Below are positions 18,645 to 27,433 of a stretch of DNA of 64,000 nt, piece by piece. The translations under genes and the position numbers were made by a program. This DNA comes from an uncultured Poribacteria bacterium (lineage in GTDB: Bacteria > Poribacteria > WGA-4E > WGA-3G). Where the stretch lies: positions 2,832,481 through 2,896,480 of the forward strand of contig OY282383.1 in the NCBI GenBank assembly GCA_958295855.1, given 5' to 3'. The notes under the pieces were generated by a model, which had not been told where the DNA came from, made no database searches, and saw only the letters and a list, made by a program, of their open reading frames with translations. The first letter of the stretch is position 1. Every line of letters starts with the position of its first letter.

Positions 18645-19676
18645 ATGCCAAACAAATGGAAAGTTCTCATAACCGATTACGCGTGGCACTCCCTTGAGCC
18701 TGAGCGACAAATCCTCGCCAAAATCGGCGCAGAACTCATCGCCGCTGAAACAGGTGACGAAGCAGAACTCATCGCTCTCGCACCGATGATGGACGGTATC
18801 CTCACCTGCTGGAAGCCTGTCACCGCGAACGTCATCGCTGCCGCCAAAAAGTGTCAGATTATTGGACGTTGCGGCATTGGACTCGATAACATCGATGTGG
18901 AAACGGCTACCCAGCAAGGCATTGTCGTTACCAATGTCCCTGCCTACTGCATTGACGAAGTCTCTGACCATGCGATGGGCCTGCTGCTGGCGTGTGCTCG
19001 AAAAATTCCACGCTTTGATCGGGCGGTTAAAGCAAATATCTGGGGGCAAAACATCGGCCCCAACATGCGGAGAGTGCGCGGAAAAACATTGGGGATTGTC
19101 GGATTCGGGCGGATCGGACAATCCATCGTGCCGAAAGCGAAAGCGTTTAGACTGACAGTCAATGTCTGTTCGCCGCGCACCCATCCCGAATTAATTCGGC
19201 ACCACGGGGCAGAAAAGGTTTCATTTCCAGAACTGCTTGCAACGTCCGATTTTATCACTATCCACGCCCCATTGACACTAGAAACGCAGCACATGTTCAG
19301 TTACCCCGAATTCCGAGCTATGAAACCGACAGCGATGCTGATTAACACTGCGCGCGGCGGCATTGTAGACACCGCTGCACTCACAGCCGCTCTCACAAAC
19401 GGAGAAATCGCCGGAGCTGGTGTGGATGTCTTGGAAACCGAGCCGCCACAACCAGACGAAGCACTACTCACCCTTGAGAATGTAATTGTTACACCACACA
19501 CTGCCTTTGTCTCAGAGGAATCAATTCTTGAATTGCAAACCTCGGCCGCGGCATGTGTGGTACAGGTTTTAACAGGGAAACTACCAGAGTCAGTTGTCAA
19601 TCCATCGGTTTTGGAACACCCAAGCCTTCGTGCAAAATCGTTCACGCTTTCCAAGCGTGCATACCCCGCAAAATAA
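18645..19676 (+). CDS. D-2-hydroxyacid dehydrogenase (phosphoglycerate dehydrogenase-like)
   Basis: NAD-dependent dehydrogenase of 343 aa. The nucleotide-binding motif is [11 protein letters not shown]. Catalytic residues of the family are visible: Arg in [10 protein letters not shown], Glu in [10 protein letters not shown] and His in [12 protein letters not shown]. It lacks the C-terminal ACT and ASB domains of full PGDH, so it is the short type and the substrate is uncertain. The ATG at 18645 is preferred over an in-frame start at 18552 because the first 11 codons ([11 protein letters not shown]) are what was copied in the upstream duplication. No strong SD is seen. trpB follows 14 bp later, so the two are probably co-transcribed. 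Confidence 0.85.
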   Translation: MPNKWKVLITDYAWHSLEPERQILAKIGAELIAAETGDEAELIALAPMMDGILTCWKPVTANVIAAAKKCQIIGRCGIGLDNIDVETATQQGIVVTNVPAYCIDEVSDHAMGLLLACARKIPRFDRAVKANIWGQNIGPNMRRVRGKTLGIVGFGRIGQSIVPKAKAFRLTVNVCSPRTHPELIRHHGAEKVSFPELLATSDFITIHAPLTLETQHMFSYPEFRAMKPTAMLINTARGGIVDTAALTAALTNGEIAGAGVDVLETEPPQPDEALLTLENVIVTPHTAFVSEESILELQTSAAACVVQVLTGKLPESVVNPSVLEHPSLRAKSFTLSKRAYPAK

Positions 19677-19690
19677 ATTGGAGAACTCGC

Positions 19691-20884
19691 ATGCAACAAC
19701 TCCCTGACGCAACAGGACATTTTGGGCAATTCGGAGGCAGATACGTCCCCGAAACGCTAATGCCCGCCCTTCTAGAACTAGAAGAGGCATACAAGGCACT
19801 CAAAGACGATACCGATTTCCAGCAAGAATTCCGATACTACCTCCGTGAATACGTTGGACGGCCAAATCCCCTCTATTATGCTGAACACTTGACACAAACA
19901 CTCGGCGGTGCAAAAATATATCTCAAACGGGAGGATCTCAACCATACAGGTGCACACAAAATCAACAGCGCCATCGGCCAAATCCTCCTCGCACGCTGGA
20001 TGGGCAAAAAACGGATTATTGCTGAAACGGGTGCAGGCCAACACGGTGTCGCGACAGCCACCGTCGCCGCCAAGTTCGATATGGAATGCGAGGTTTACAT
20101 GGGAGAGGAAGACATCGAACGGCAATCCCTCAATGTGTTCCGGATGCAGTTGATGGGCACGAAAGTTGTGCCGGTTAATTCCGGATCTCGCACACTTAAA
20201 GATGCGATCAACGCTTGCTTCCGCGATTGGGTTACCAATGTCCGCACGACATATCTATTGCTCGGTTCCGTTGTCGGCGCACACCCTTATCCGATGATTG
20301 TCCGAGATTTCCAAGCTGTTATCGGTGAAGAAGCCAGAACACAGATTTTAGAGAAAGAGGGGGCATTGCCCGATTGCGTTGTCGCCTGCGTCGGTGGCGG
20401 TAGCAACTCGCTCGGCATGTTTTATCCATTCTGCGCAGACGAAACTGTCAAGCTCATCGGTGTAGAAGCCGCAGGCGAGGGCATCCGCAGTGGCCAGCAC
20501 GCTGCTCCCCTCACCGCAGGCAGCGTCGGTGTCTTTCACGGTGCCAAGTGTTATCTCTTGCAAGAAGAAGACGGCCAGATAACGCCCGCGCACTCTATTT
20601 CCGCGGGGCTGGATTATCCCGGTGTCGGCCCCGAACATAGCTACTACCACGAAACAGGCAGAGCCGAATACGTCCCAATTACGGATGCCGAGGCAGTTGA
20701 CGGAATTCAATTGTTATCAAAGACAGAAGGCATCATCCCCGCGTTAGAATCCGCACATGCCATCGCCTATCTGCGAGAACTCGCGCCGAAGCTAGGCGAT
20801 GGCAAAGTCATCGTCGTCTGCCTCTCCGGCCGCGGGGACAAAGATGTCCACACCATCGCGAAGGAATTAGGCATAACGTTGTAG
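19691..20884 (+). CDS. trpB: Tryptophan synthase beta chain
   Basis: PLP enzyme that joins indole and serine to make tryptophan. 397 aa, the standard TrpB1 length. ATG 19691 has SD GGAG; the longer reading from 19553 overlaps the preceding gene. The Schiff-base Lys is K90 in [10 protein letters not shown] (K87 in E. coli). The catalytic Glu region is AETGAGQHG and the phosphate-binding loop is CVGGGSNS. trpA is not adjacent, so the trp genes are dispersed here. Confidence 0.96.
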   Translation: MQQLPDATGHFGQFGGRYVPETLMPALLELEEAYKALKDDTDFQQEFRYYLREYVGRPNPLYYAEHLTQTLGGAKIYLKREDLNHTGAHKINSAIGQILLARWMGKKRIIAETGAGQHGVATATVAAKFDMECEVYMGEEDIERQSLNVFRMQLMGTKVVPVNSGSRTLKDAINACFRDWVTNVRTTYLLLGSVVGAHPYPMIVRDFQAVIGEEARTQILEKEGALPDCVVACVGGGSNSLGMFYPFCADETVKLIGVEAAGEGIRSGQHAAPLTAGSVGVFHGAKCYLLQEEDGQITPAHSISAGLDYPGVGPEHSYYHETGRAEYVPITDAEAVDGIQLLSKTEGIIPALESAHAIAYLRELAPKLGDGKVIVVCLSGRGDKDVHTIAKELGITL

Positions 20885-21015
20885 GGGCGAGGTTTCGGTA
20901 GTGCCCACCCGCCCGGTGCCTTCTTCCTGTATGGGCGGTGCCGCAGTGCCTGCTGCCCAACATCCTGTAGGTGCCGGGCCCTGTGTCCATTCACCTGCTT
21001 CATGCTAAAAACAAT

Positions 21016-21044
21016 TTGCTATCGGCATCGACATAAGTTATAAT
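21016..21044 (+). promoter_or_regulatory. Promoter of the HEAT-repeat gene
   Basis: TTGCTA, 17-bp spacer, TATAAT (perfect -10), 35 bp upstream of ATG 21079. Confidence 0.65.
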
Positions 21045-21078
21045 TACTTTTAATTCACTTGTCCAGCGAGGTGGCACT

Positions 21079-21693
21079 ATGGCACGCGAAACCCTAAACT
21101 CTGTTTCGGGGCTATCCCTACAACAAAAGATCCGCAGGGCGATAAGTTGGCTTTCACACCCAGACGGGCCGCTTCGAAATTGGCGATATGTACCCACGCG
21201 GATGTTACTGCGGAAATTGCAATCGGAATCCGCTGAAATCCGTTCCTATGCCGCAGAAGCATTAGGATCTGTCGGCGATGTGCATGCTGTCGCCCCACTC
21301 ATCGATGCCTTAACCGATAGCAGCACAACCGTTCGCCGCTTTGCGATTTCCTCCCTCGGACACCTCCGCGATGAACGCGCCGTTGCCGTACTCATTCCTT
21401 TTCTGCAGAACGAAGAACCCGACATGCGGCGCACCGCCGTCGTTGCACTCGGTGAACTGGGGCTCAGCGAAGAGCGGGTTTCAACCCCCCCAGTACAAGT
21501 GGTGGAAGCATTGATAAACAGCATAACGGATACCGATAATGCTGTCTGCTCCGCTGCCGTTGTCGCTTTAGGCAGAATTGGTAATCCTCAAGCAATCGCC
21601 GCGCTCAACGCATTGGCAGAAACAACCGAGAGCGAATGGATTCGACGCTATATCAGCGAAGCATTGCATCAGATCAAGGAGCAGAATTCGTAA
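21079..21693 (+). CDS. HEAT-repeat protein
   Basis: 204 aa, almost entirely paired helices of about 31 residues: VRRFAISSLGHLRDERAV, MRRTAVVALGELG and AVCSAAVVALGRIGNPQAI are typical HEAT/PBS-lyase-like repeats, about five in all. Such proteins act as protein-binding scaffolds; no catalytic motif is present. SD-like GAGGTGG precedes the ATG. Its own promoter and the next gene's promoter make it monocistronic. It is followed by a hairpin-type repeat (GTAGGCACAAGGCCTACCCC) that also lies after coaBC. Partner unknown. Confidence 0.8.
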   Translation: MARETLNSVSGLSLQQKIRRAISWLSHPDGPLRNWRYVPTRMLLRKLQSESAEIRSYAAEALGSVGDVHAVAPLIDALTDSSTTVRRFAISSLGHLRDERAVAVLIPFLQNEEPDMRRTAVVALGELGLSEERVSTPPVQVVEALINSITDTDNAVCSAAVVALGRIGNPQAIAALNALAETTESEWIRRYISEALHQIKEQNS

Positions 21694-21817
21694 CGGATGA
21701 AGGAAGGGTAGGCACAAGGCCTACCCCTACAAGAGCTGAGGCACGCCACATCCCGCCCAGGCATCTGATGCAAGCGTGAGTCAAAGTCGGCAATTTCGCT
21801 TATGGTAGAAAACTCAC

Positions 21818-21846
21818 TTGACAATTTACAACCGTTGTGGTAAAAT
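21818..21846 (+). promoter_or_regulatory. Promoter of the polyferredoxin gene
   Basis: TTGACA, 17-bp spacer, TAAAAT, 26 bp before the ATG at 21873, leaving a short leader with SD GAGGAGG. Confidence 0.75.
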
Positions 21847-21872
21847 ATATGCACTGAGGAGGAAAATTGCTG

Positions 21873-22331
21873 ATGGCCTACTATATCACTGATGAATGTA
21901 TTGGCTGTATTGCCTGTTTGACCAATTGCCCTGTTGATGCAATTACGGGCGACCGGAATATGCTGCACATCATCGATGCAAACATTTGTATTGATTGTAG
22001 CGCGTGTGGCATGGTGTGCCCCGTTGAAGCAATCCGAGACCAATTCGGCGAAGTGTGCAAATTCATTCGCCGCCCAACACATCGCCCTATAGCCGTTATC
22101 TATGAAGAACTCTGCTCTGGGTGTGATTTCTGCGTCCATATCTGTCCATGGGAATGCCTTGAACTCAAAGACCCGGAAACCGGCGAACATGCCGAAAGCT
22201 TCTTCGGTATCTGCGAACTAGTCAAGCCGAAGGATTGTGTCGGTTGTAAGCTGTGCGAGGAAGTCTGTATCAAAGACGCTATCCGTATCGAATCACCTGT
22301 GCTTGTGGAGCTTGCTGAAGCCGCAGACTAA
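21873..22331 (+). CDS. Four-cluster 4Fe-4S ferredoxin
   Basis: Small electron carrier of 152 aa. Four complete C-x2-C-x2-C-x3-C motifs occur in order: CIGCIACLTNCP, CIDCSACGMVCP, CSGCDFCVHICP and CVGCKLCEEVC, so four [4Fe-4S] clusters are predicted. Typical bacterial ferredoxins have two. The start MAYYITDECIGC is the standard ferredoxin N-terminus (ATG 21873, SD AGGAGG); a TTG two codons upstream is less likely. No oxidoreductase gene is adjacent, so its partner is unknown. Confidence 0.9.
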   Translation: MAYYITDECIGCIACLTNCPVDAITGDRNMLHIIDANICIDCSACGMVCPVEAIRDQFGEVCKFIRRPTHRPIAVIYEELCSGCDFCVHICPWECLELKDPETGEHAESFFGICELVKPKDCVGCKLCEEVCIKDAIRIESPVLVELAEAAD

Positions 22332-22394
22332 CATTTGTGGGAGCGACAAGGATTTGCCCCTGCTTTGCAGGGGATTTGACCCAATCAGGGCGTG

Positions 22395-23048
22395 ATGCTT
22401 TCAATGGTGAACACACATCTCTATAAGCCTAATTTAGTCATCGTTATTTCTGGCCCATCCGGCTCAGGCAAAAGCACCGTAGTCAATGCACTCTACAAAG
22501 CCGATCAAACATTAAGGCTATCTGTCTCCGCTACAACGCGCAAACCACGCCCCCGTGAAGTAGATGGGGTCAATTATCACTTCCTTTCAAAAGCAGAATT
22601 TGAAAAGCATATTCAGCAAAACAATTTCCTAGAATGGGCAGAGTATCAAGACAACTTCTACGGTACGCTCAAATCTGAAATTGCGGCAGCGCGCGAAGCA
22701 GGCAAGGACACTGTTTTAGAGATTGAGGTGAAGGGTGCATTGCAAATCAAGCGGCAAAACCTTGCACCGGCGAGAAGTCTCCTCATCTTTATCATACCGC
22801 CATCGTTTGAGGTCTTGGCGAAACGGCTCCGCGGCAGAAAAACAGAGTCGGAGACAGAACTTAAACAACGCCTGGATATTGCCACATCCGAAGTCGGCGA
22901 GCTCCAGCATTACGATTATTGGGTTAGCAACCCAGAGGGCCCAGTCCAAAACGCAGTCGACCAGATTCAGACAATTATCGCAGCGGAGCGGTCCCGTATC
23001 GATACGAAACTCATCGAGACAATTAACCCTTTGTTCGGCGTTTTTTAA
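22395..23048 (+). CDS. gmk: Guanylate kinase
   Basis: Phosphorylates GMP to GDP with ATP. 217 aa. The P-loop GPSGSGKST begins at residue 20. The GMP-binding segment is SATTRKPRPREVDGVNYHF and the lid carries RLRGRKTESE. The start could be ATG 22395 or ATG 22404; the latter (MVNTHLYKPNLVIVISG) is also plausible. Upstream lies a palindrome (CCCCTGCTTTGCAGGGG, 22357-22373). Its stop codon lies inside the first bases of a 120-bp repeat arm, so the repeat inserted right at the gene end. coaBC follows. Confidence 0.94.
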   Translation: MLSMVNTHLYKPNLVIVISGPSGSGKSTVVNALYKADQTLRLSVSATTRKPRPREVDGVNYHFLSKAEFEKHIQQNNFLEWAEYQDNFYGTLKSEIAAAREAGKDTVLEIEVKGALQIKRQNLAPARSLLIFIIPPSFEVLAKRLRGRKTESETELKQRLDIATSEVGELQHYDYWVSNPEGPVQNAVDQIQTIIAAERSRIDTKLIETINPLFGVF

Positions 23049-23160
23049 CATACCTTGCGGAGTTTGGTATATGCCCCTGTAAACAGGGGTTAATACCATA
23101 CCATGCTTGCCGGTGTCGCTCGGAGGCCCTTACAGCTCTCGTCAGAGGACTCTTATGTAA
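23041..23160. repeat. Left arm of a 120-bp inverted repeat pair
   Basis: Matches the reverse complement of 27215-27334 with one mismatch by direct comparison. It contains the hairpin CCCCTGTAAACAGGGG. It overlaps the gmk stop codon and ends ~60 bp before coaBC. Confidence 0.95.
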
Positions 23161-23219
23161 CCCTGAGATGGGCAGGCACAAGGCACTGCCCCTACAGAAA
23201 ATGGAAGTGGAGAAAACAG

Positions 23220-24464
23220 GTGGAACTGACTGAGCAGACTATTATCTTAGGTGTCACAGGCGGCATCGCCATCCACAAATCGCTCGATCTGGCGAGTCAG
23301 CTCGTTAAGTGCGGTGCATCTGTCCACACCGTGATGACAGAAAATGCCACCCGCCTCGTCCAACCCTTGCAATTCCAGGTCATCTCGCGAAACCCAGTAT
23401 TATTGGATCTGTTTGACACAGGAACGGATTGGAAACCTCCCCATATCGCCCTCGCCGACCGTGCCGCTCTGCTTGTAATTGTACCAGCAACTGCAAATAT
23501 CATCGGTAAACTGGCAAACGGCCTCGCCGATGACGCGCTCTCTACCGTTGCTGTTTCTGTACACTGCCCAATCCTACTCGCACCAGCAATGAACGGCCAC
23601 ATGTATCACAATCCTTTGGTACAACGCAACATTGACACGCTGAAAACACATGGGGTACACTTTATTGAACCTGCTAGCGGGGCTTTGGCTTGTGGTTATG
23701 AAGGTACCGGTCGGCTGAATACGGTGGAGGCAATCCGCCAGCGCGTGACTGATATTCTTGCCGCTGCGCGATTGCCAACCGCGTCTGCGACGAGGGCTCA
23801 CGATTTGCAAGGCACTCGGGTTCTTGTGACTGCCGGGGCAACGCGCGAATACATCGATCCCGTCCGGTTTATCACCAACCGTTCTAGCGGAAAGATGGGG
23901 TACGCTATCGCTGAAGCTGCTATGCAGCGCGGTGCAGAAGTGCTTTTGATTAGCGGTGCGACTACCGTACCGGCACCCGTGGGCATCGAAACCCGACGCG
24001 TCGAAACAACGCTTGAGATGCAACGCGAAGTGCTGAACGCCTTTGATGAAGCAGACATCGTCATCATGGCAGCGGCACCTGCCGATTATCGCCCGCGCGA
24101 ATTTGCAACACATAAAATCAAGAAGACTACCGACACATTGACGCTCCCGCTGGAAAGGAATCCGGACATCGCACAATCACTCGGGGAACGTAAAACACAC
24201 CAAACCCTCGTCTGCTTTGCCGCTGAAACGAATGATCTGTTTGAGAACGCACGGAAGAAGTTGATACGCAAGAACTGCGACCTTATTGTTGCGAACGACA
24301 TTCTTGCTGAGGGCGCAGGCTTTGAGTCCGATACCAACATTGTCACGCTGTTAGACCGGGAGGGCACGTGCGAACAGCTGCCACGCTGCACCAAGCGTGA
24401 CGTAGCGGATGTTATCTTGACCCGGGTCGTTTCCATGAGAAGTACCTCCCACAATATGGAATAA
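23220..24464 (+). CDS. coaBC: Bifunctional phosphopantothenoylcysteine decarboxylase / phosphopantothenate-cysteine ligase
   Basis: Two steps of coenzyme A synthesis in one protein, 414 aa from GTG 23220 (SD-like GGAG). An in-frame ATG at 23103 would translate the repeat element and is rejected. The N-terminal flavoprotein CoaC domain starts IILGVTGGIAIHKSLDLA, with PAMNGHMYHNP carrying the active-site Asn and a Cys-bearing substrate loop near ALACGYEGTGRL. The CoaB domain follows from ~residue 195 (RVLVTAGATREYIDPVRFITN), with MAAAPADYRP and the nucleotide-binding NRSSGKMGYA. It follows gmk, the usual gmk-(rpoZ)-coaBC order, though no rpoZ is seen. Confidence 0.95.
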   Translation: MELTEQTIILGVTGGIAIHKSLDLASQLVKCGASVHTVMTENATRLVQPLQFQVISRNPVLLDLFDTGTDWKPPHIALADRAALLVIVPATANIIGKLANGLADDALSTVAVSVHCPILLAPAMNGHMYHNPLVQRNIDTLKTHGVHFIEPASGALACGYEGTGRLNTVEAIRQRVTDILAAARLPTASATRAHDLQGTRVLVTAGATREYIDPVRFITNRSSGKMGYAIAEAAMQRGAEVLLISGATTVPAPVGIETRRVETTLEMQREVLNAFDEADIVIMAAAPADYRPREFATHKIKKTTDTLTLPLERNPDIAQSLGERKTHQTLVCFAAETNDLFENARKKLIRKNCDLIVANDILAEGAGFESDTNIVTLLDREGTCEQLPRCTKRDVADVILTRVVSMRSTSHNME

Positions 24465-24530
24465 AGGAAGGGTAGGCACAAGGCCTACCCCTACAAGAAA
24501 ACAAGGGCAGGCACAAGACAGGCTTCTACG

Positions 24531-25445
24531 ATGGAAAACATGACACTTCAGCAACGAACGCGTTACTTTCTCGCGGTAAACGGTATCCGCCCCAAAAAGC
24601 GATTAGGACAACACTTCCTCATTAATCCAGATGTTCTCGCAATTATTCTTGAAGCAGCGGAGCTCACGGATGCCGATACAGTCATAGAAATTGGTGCGGG
24701 ACTGGGGAGTCTGACCGCCGCTTTGGCAGCGCATGCCAAACGGGTAATTGCTATTGAAGTGGATGGGCTGCTATACCAGATATTGGAATCTCAATTTGGC
24801 GCGTTAGCATCTCGCTGCGCAAAGCGGGGGAGTAAGCATCGCGATTCGGAGATCGCTCCTACCTTTTCACGCGTTCAACTTATTCACGCTGATATTCTCA
24901 AGTTGGAGCTCGGTTCACTGTTGGAATCTGGTAGGCGTACCAAAGTTATCGCCAACCTCCCGTATAGTATTACGACCCCTATCTTGTGGAAACTATTGGC
25001 GCATCACGAGCAGATTGACGGTTGCGTATTGATGATGCAAAAGGAGGTGGCAGCACGGATTGTCGCCGCGCCAGGTGGAAAGGAGTACGGTGCGTTAACA
25101 ATTGGCGTGTCCTATTACGCCGAGCCCACGTTAATCGGTATTCTGCCGCCAGAGGACTTTTACCCGGCACCGAAGGTGGATTCGGCACTGTTAAAGCTGA
25201 GGATGCGCGAAACACCGAAGGTTGCGGTTGACAATGAGGAACTCTTCTTTAAGATAGTTCGGACAGCGTTCCGGACGCGGCGGAAGATGCTAAAAAATGC
25301 GCTGGCGCGAGGGCGGTTTGCTTCGGCGGAGACGTTAAGTCGCGCGTTTAACGCATTAGGTATAGCCCCGCAGCGCCGAGCGGAGACATTAGATATTGCT
25401 GAATTTGCTGCGTTGGCAAATTTTTTGTCGTTCCTTGCGGAGTAA
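24531..25445 (+). CDS. rsmA: 16S rRNA adenine dimethyltransferase
   Basis: Dimethylates two adjacent adenines near the 3' end of 16S rRNA. 304 aa. Motifs: RLGQHFLINPDV, SAM-binding EIGAGLGSLT, and catalytic NLPYSITTPI. Two oddities are visible. Residues ~97-115 ([18 protein letters not shown]) are an in-frame insert whose DNA (24839-24863) is a repeat found elsewhere in the window. The last residues (FLSFLAE) and the stop codon are made by a copy of the TTTTTCGTCATTCCTTGCGGAGTAATCAG-type element, so the native C-terminus has been replaced. The insert falls on the surface-loop side, between the acidic SAM motif and IANLPYS, and is probably tolerated. Confidence 0.94.
   Translation: MENMTLQQRTRYFLAVNGIRPKKRLGQHFLINPDVLAIILEAAELTDADTVIEIGAGLGSLTAALAAHAKRVIAIEVDGLLYQILESQFGALASRCAKRGSKHRDSEIAPTFSRVQLIHADILKLELGSLLESGRRTKVIANLPYSITTPILWKLLAHHEQIDGCVLMMQKEVAARIVAAPGGKEYGALTIGVSYYAEPTLIGILPPEDFYPAPKVDSALLKLRMRETPKVAVDNEELFFKIVRTAFRTRRKMLKNALARGRFASAETLSRAFNALGIAPQRRAETLDIAEFAALANFLSFLAE
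24839..24863. repeat. Repeat inside rsmA: inverted copy of TAGGAGCGATCTCCGAATCGCGA
   Basis: The same ~23-bp sequence occurs at 54768-54790 (in the T-box leader) and 58619-58641 (start of the GNAT gene). Inner arms GCGAT/ATCGC can form a hairpin. Here it is read in frame as part of [10 protein letters not shown]. Confidence 0.85.
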
Positions 25446-26250
25446 TCAGAATGGTAGATAGGTGTGGCACTGCACTGTAGCTCTCGCCGGAGGTTTTTGA
25501 TGCAAGTCTTTTAACGCAGATGTCACCCCGCTGGGGCTAAAGATGAGGGTAGGCACGCGGTACTGTACTATACACATGTCGCCCCGCTGGGGCTACGGTT
25601 TGCTCACAAACGAAATGCAAGATAGGTGTGGCGCTGCACTGTAGCTCTCGTCGGAGGTTTTTGATGCCAGTCTTTTAACGCAGATGTCGCCCCGCTGGGG
25701 CTAAAGATGAGGGTAGGCACGCGGTACTATACACATGTCGCCCCGCTGGGGCTACGGTTTGCTCACAAACGAAATGCAAGATAGGTGTGGCGCTGCACTG
25801 TAGCTCTCGTCGGAGGTTTTGATGCCAGTCTTTTAACGCAGATGTCGCCCCGCTGGGGCTAAAGATGAGGGTAGGCACGCGGTACTATACACATGTCGCC
25901 CCGCTGGGGCTACGGTTTGCTCACAAACGAAATGCAAGATAGGTGTGGCGCTGCACTGTAGCTCTCGTCGGAGGTTTTGATGCCAGTCTTTTAACGCAGA
26001 TGTCGCCCCGCTGGGGCTAAAGATGAGGGTAGGGGCATGCGGTACTATACACATGTCGCCCCGCTGGGGCTACGGTTTGCTCACAAACGAAATGCAAGAT
26101 AGGTGTGGCGCTGCACTGTAGCTCTCGTCGGAGGTTTTTGATGCAAGGCTTTTAACGCAGATGTCGCCCCGCTGGGGCTAAAGATGAGGGTAGGCATGCG
26201 GTACTGTACTATACACATGTCGCCCCGCTGGGGCTACGGTTTGCTCACAA
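25426..26250. repeat. Five tandem ~160-bp repeats after rsmA
   Basis: Units begin near 25451, 25617, 25776, 25934 and 26094 (periods 166, 159, 158, 160). Each unit has GATAGGTGTGGCGCTGCACTG, GTCTTTTAACGCAGATGTCG and two GCCCCGCTGGGGC hairpins. The first unit is continuous with the left half of the TTTTTCGTCATTCC element that forms the rsmA C-terminus. The whole gap between rsmA and the lipoprotein is filled by this array, and no gene is credible in it. The last unit supplies the final codons and stop of the lipoprotein gene on the other strand. Confidence 0.93.
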
Positions 26251-27027
26251 ACGAATGTCCAATTCAAAAAGTTGCCAATAGACAATCTTCCAATCCGATG
26301 CTTCTCGGCGGAAGTCAAATCGGCAGCGTCCGTTGAGTTCCCTTAGGTCGCGTTGTTCACCCTTCTCTGCATTTATATCAAGCAGAAGAGTTGCCGACAC
26401 TTTCCTTGCATGTGTCACATCCACCTCCAGGTCCTTGAACAGGAATTCAAGTGAAACGTAGTCTGTAAAGAGTGTTGTCATAGTTGGGATAACGTTTTCA
26501 TAATTTGCGGGAACAATTCCTGCTTCCAAGGCGAAGAGCGTTGCAGCATCATCGGCGGCAACATAGCTTTCCGAAAAGAGTGCCTGAATCTCCTCTAGGT
26601 TTTCCAAGTCCACCGATTCAAGCAGGCGTGAGAAGTTATCAAGAAATTCTTGTATTTCTTCTGCCGCATCCCTAAGTGGTGTCAACTCAACCGCTATAAC
26701 GCGGCGTTCCTCCTTGAGCGAGAAGGACTGTATGTAGGATTGGTAATCCGCATCCTCCACAGTGAGGGTATGCTCAGCTGCGTAAACAATGCCTTGGAAT
26801 GAATAAACGCCATCCACCCCTGTTTCTACCGATTGCGCTAACAGTGTGACAGTGGCACCGGGAATTGGGTTTCCTGTGATGGCATCGTTGACAGTGCCTG
26901 AAACTGTGCCGTATTGAGCGACAGGTTCTTCGGGTTTTGGTTCAATTGGCTCTTCCGCTTCACCACACGCGAAGAGGCATGCCATGAGTAGCAGGAGCAC
27001 CCGCCCACCCGTTTTCGAATAACTCAT
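26245..27027 (-). CDS. Lipoprotein with a carboxypeptidase-regulatory-like domain
   Basis: 260 aa from ATG 27027 (SD GGAAGG). The longer reading to 27162 would translate repeat sequence. It has a lipoprotein signal peptide with lipobox LFAC (Cys about residue 21), then a Glu/Pro-rich linker (EEPIEPKPEEP). Next is a CarboxypepD_reg-like beta-sandwich (GTVSGTVNDAITGNPIPGAT) and a C-terminal alpha+beta region resembling a nuclear-transport-factor-2-type fold (CRFDFRREASDWKIVYWQL). It is probably anchored facing the periplasm or outer membrane. Function not assigned. Its last codons and stop lie within the ~160-bp repeat array. Confidence 0.75.
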   Translation of the reverse strand: MSYSKTGGRVLLLLMACLFACGEAEEPIEPKPEEPVAQYGTVSGTVNDAITGNPIPGATVTLLAQSVETGVDGVYSFQGIVYAAEHTLTVEDADYQSYIQSFSLKEERRVIAVELTPLRDAAEEIQEFLDNFSRLLESVDLENLEEIQALFSESYVAADDAATLFALEAGIVPANYENVIPTMTTLFTDYVSLEFLFKDLEVDVTHARKVSATLLLDINAEKGEQRDLRELNGRCRFDFRREASDWKIVYWQLFELDIRL

Positions 27028-27129
27028 ATTTGTGATTCCTTCCCTTAATTGGCGTGCCTGCCCAGGAAAAATCGGAGCAGAAACTGAATTTTTGTCATTC
27101 CTTGCGGAGTAATCAGCATGGGTATGAAA

Positions 27130-27146
27130 CCCCTGCTTTGCAGGGG
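27130..27146. repeat. Palindrome CCCCTGCTTTGCAGGGG upstream of the lipoprotein gene
   Basis: Perfect 7-bp stem with a TTT loop, one of about a dozen copies in the window. The 406-bp gap 27028-27433 holds a truncated TTTTTGTCATTCCTTGCGG element, this palindrome, a 120-bp inverted repeat arm and the rpmB leader. Confidence 0.85.
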
Positions 27147-27214
27147 CAAATACCATTGGCAAGATGCGTCTGACAATGCACTGTAGATGTCGTTGGAGGT
27201 TTTTGACGCAAGGG

Positions 27215-27334
27215 TTACATAAAAGTCCTCTGACGAGAGCTGTAAGGGCCTCCGAGCGACACCGGCAAGCATGGTATGGTATTAACCCCTGTTTACAGGG
27301 GCATATACCAAACTCCGCAAGGTATGTTAAAAAA
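27215..27334. repeat. Right arm of the 120-bp inverted repeat pair
   Basis: Reverse complement of 23041-23160 with one mismatch. The pair brackets coaBC, rsmA, the tandem array and the lipoprotein gene (~4.05 kb between arms). Confidence 0.95.
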
Positions 27335-27433
27335 GAAAATTTGCATTTTCCCTTCTAATTGTGGTATTCTTAATGTTTAAGTTTAAAACAATCTGTTGAT
27401 TGAATTCAAGAAAAAAGAGAGGAGGCATACACA

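Larger units (their letters stand above)
17426..18677 (+). repeat. Tandem duplication (~635 and ~614 bp) with a remnant of the next gene's 5' end
   Basis: Copy 1 spans 17426-18060 and copy 2 18064-18677, nearly identical. The 21-bp length difference lies inside the coding part. The unit runs from the SD of the small membrane-protein gene, through the gene and a hairpin intergenic region (CCCCTGCTTTGCAGGGG at 17991 and 18608), to codon 11 of the following dehydrogenase. Copy 1 therefore ends with the orphan start of that gene ([11 protein letters not shown] at 18028-18060) fused to the SD of copy 2. Confidence 0.93.

Noticed and set aside
23103..23219. Upstream ATG start for coaBC
   Set aside because: The extra codons lie in the 120-bp inverted repeat; an SD-like GGAG precedes the GTG at 23220.
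25451..26250. Tandem ~160-bp units as coding repeats or a CRISPR array
   Set aside because: Open frames on both strands here are only 67-73 codons of repeated sequence without SDs, and there are no spacers.
27028..27162. N-terminal extension of the lipoprotein
   Set aside because: It would translate the palindrome and element (PAKQG, SARNDKN); the ATG at 27027 begins a proper lipoprotein signal and has an SD.
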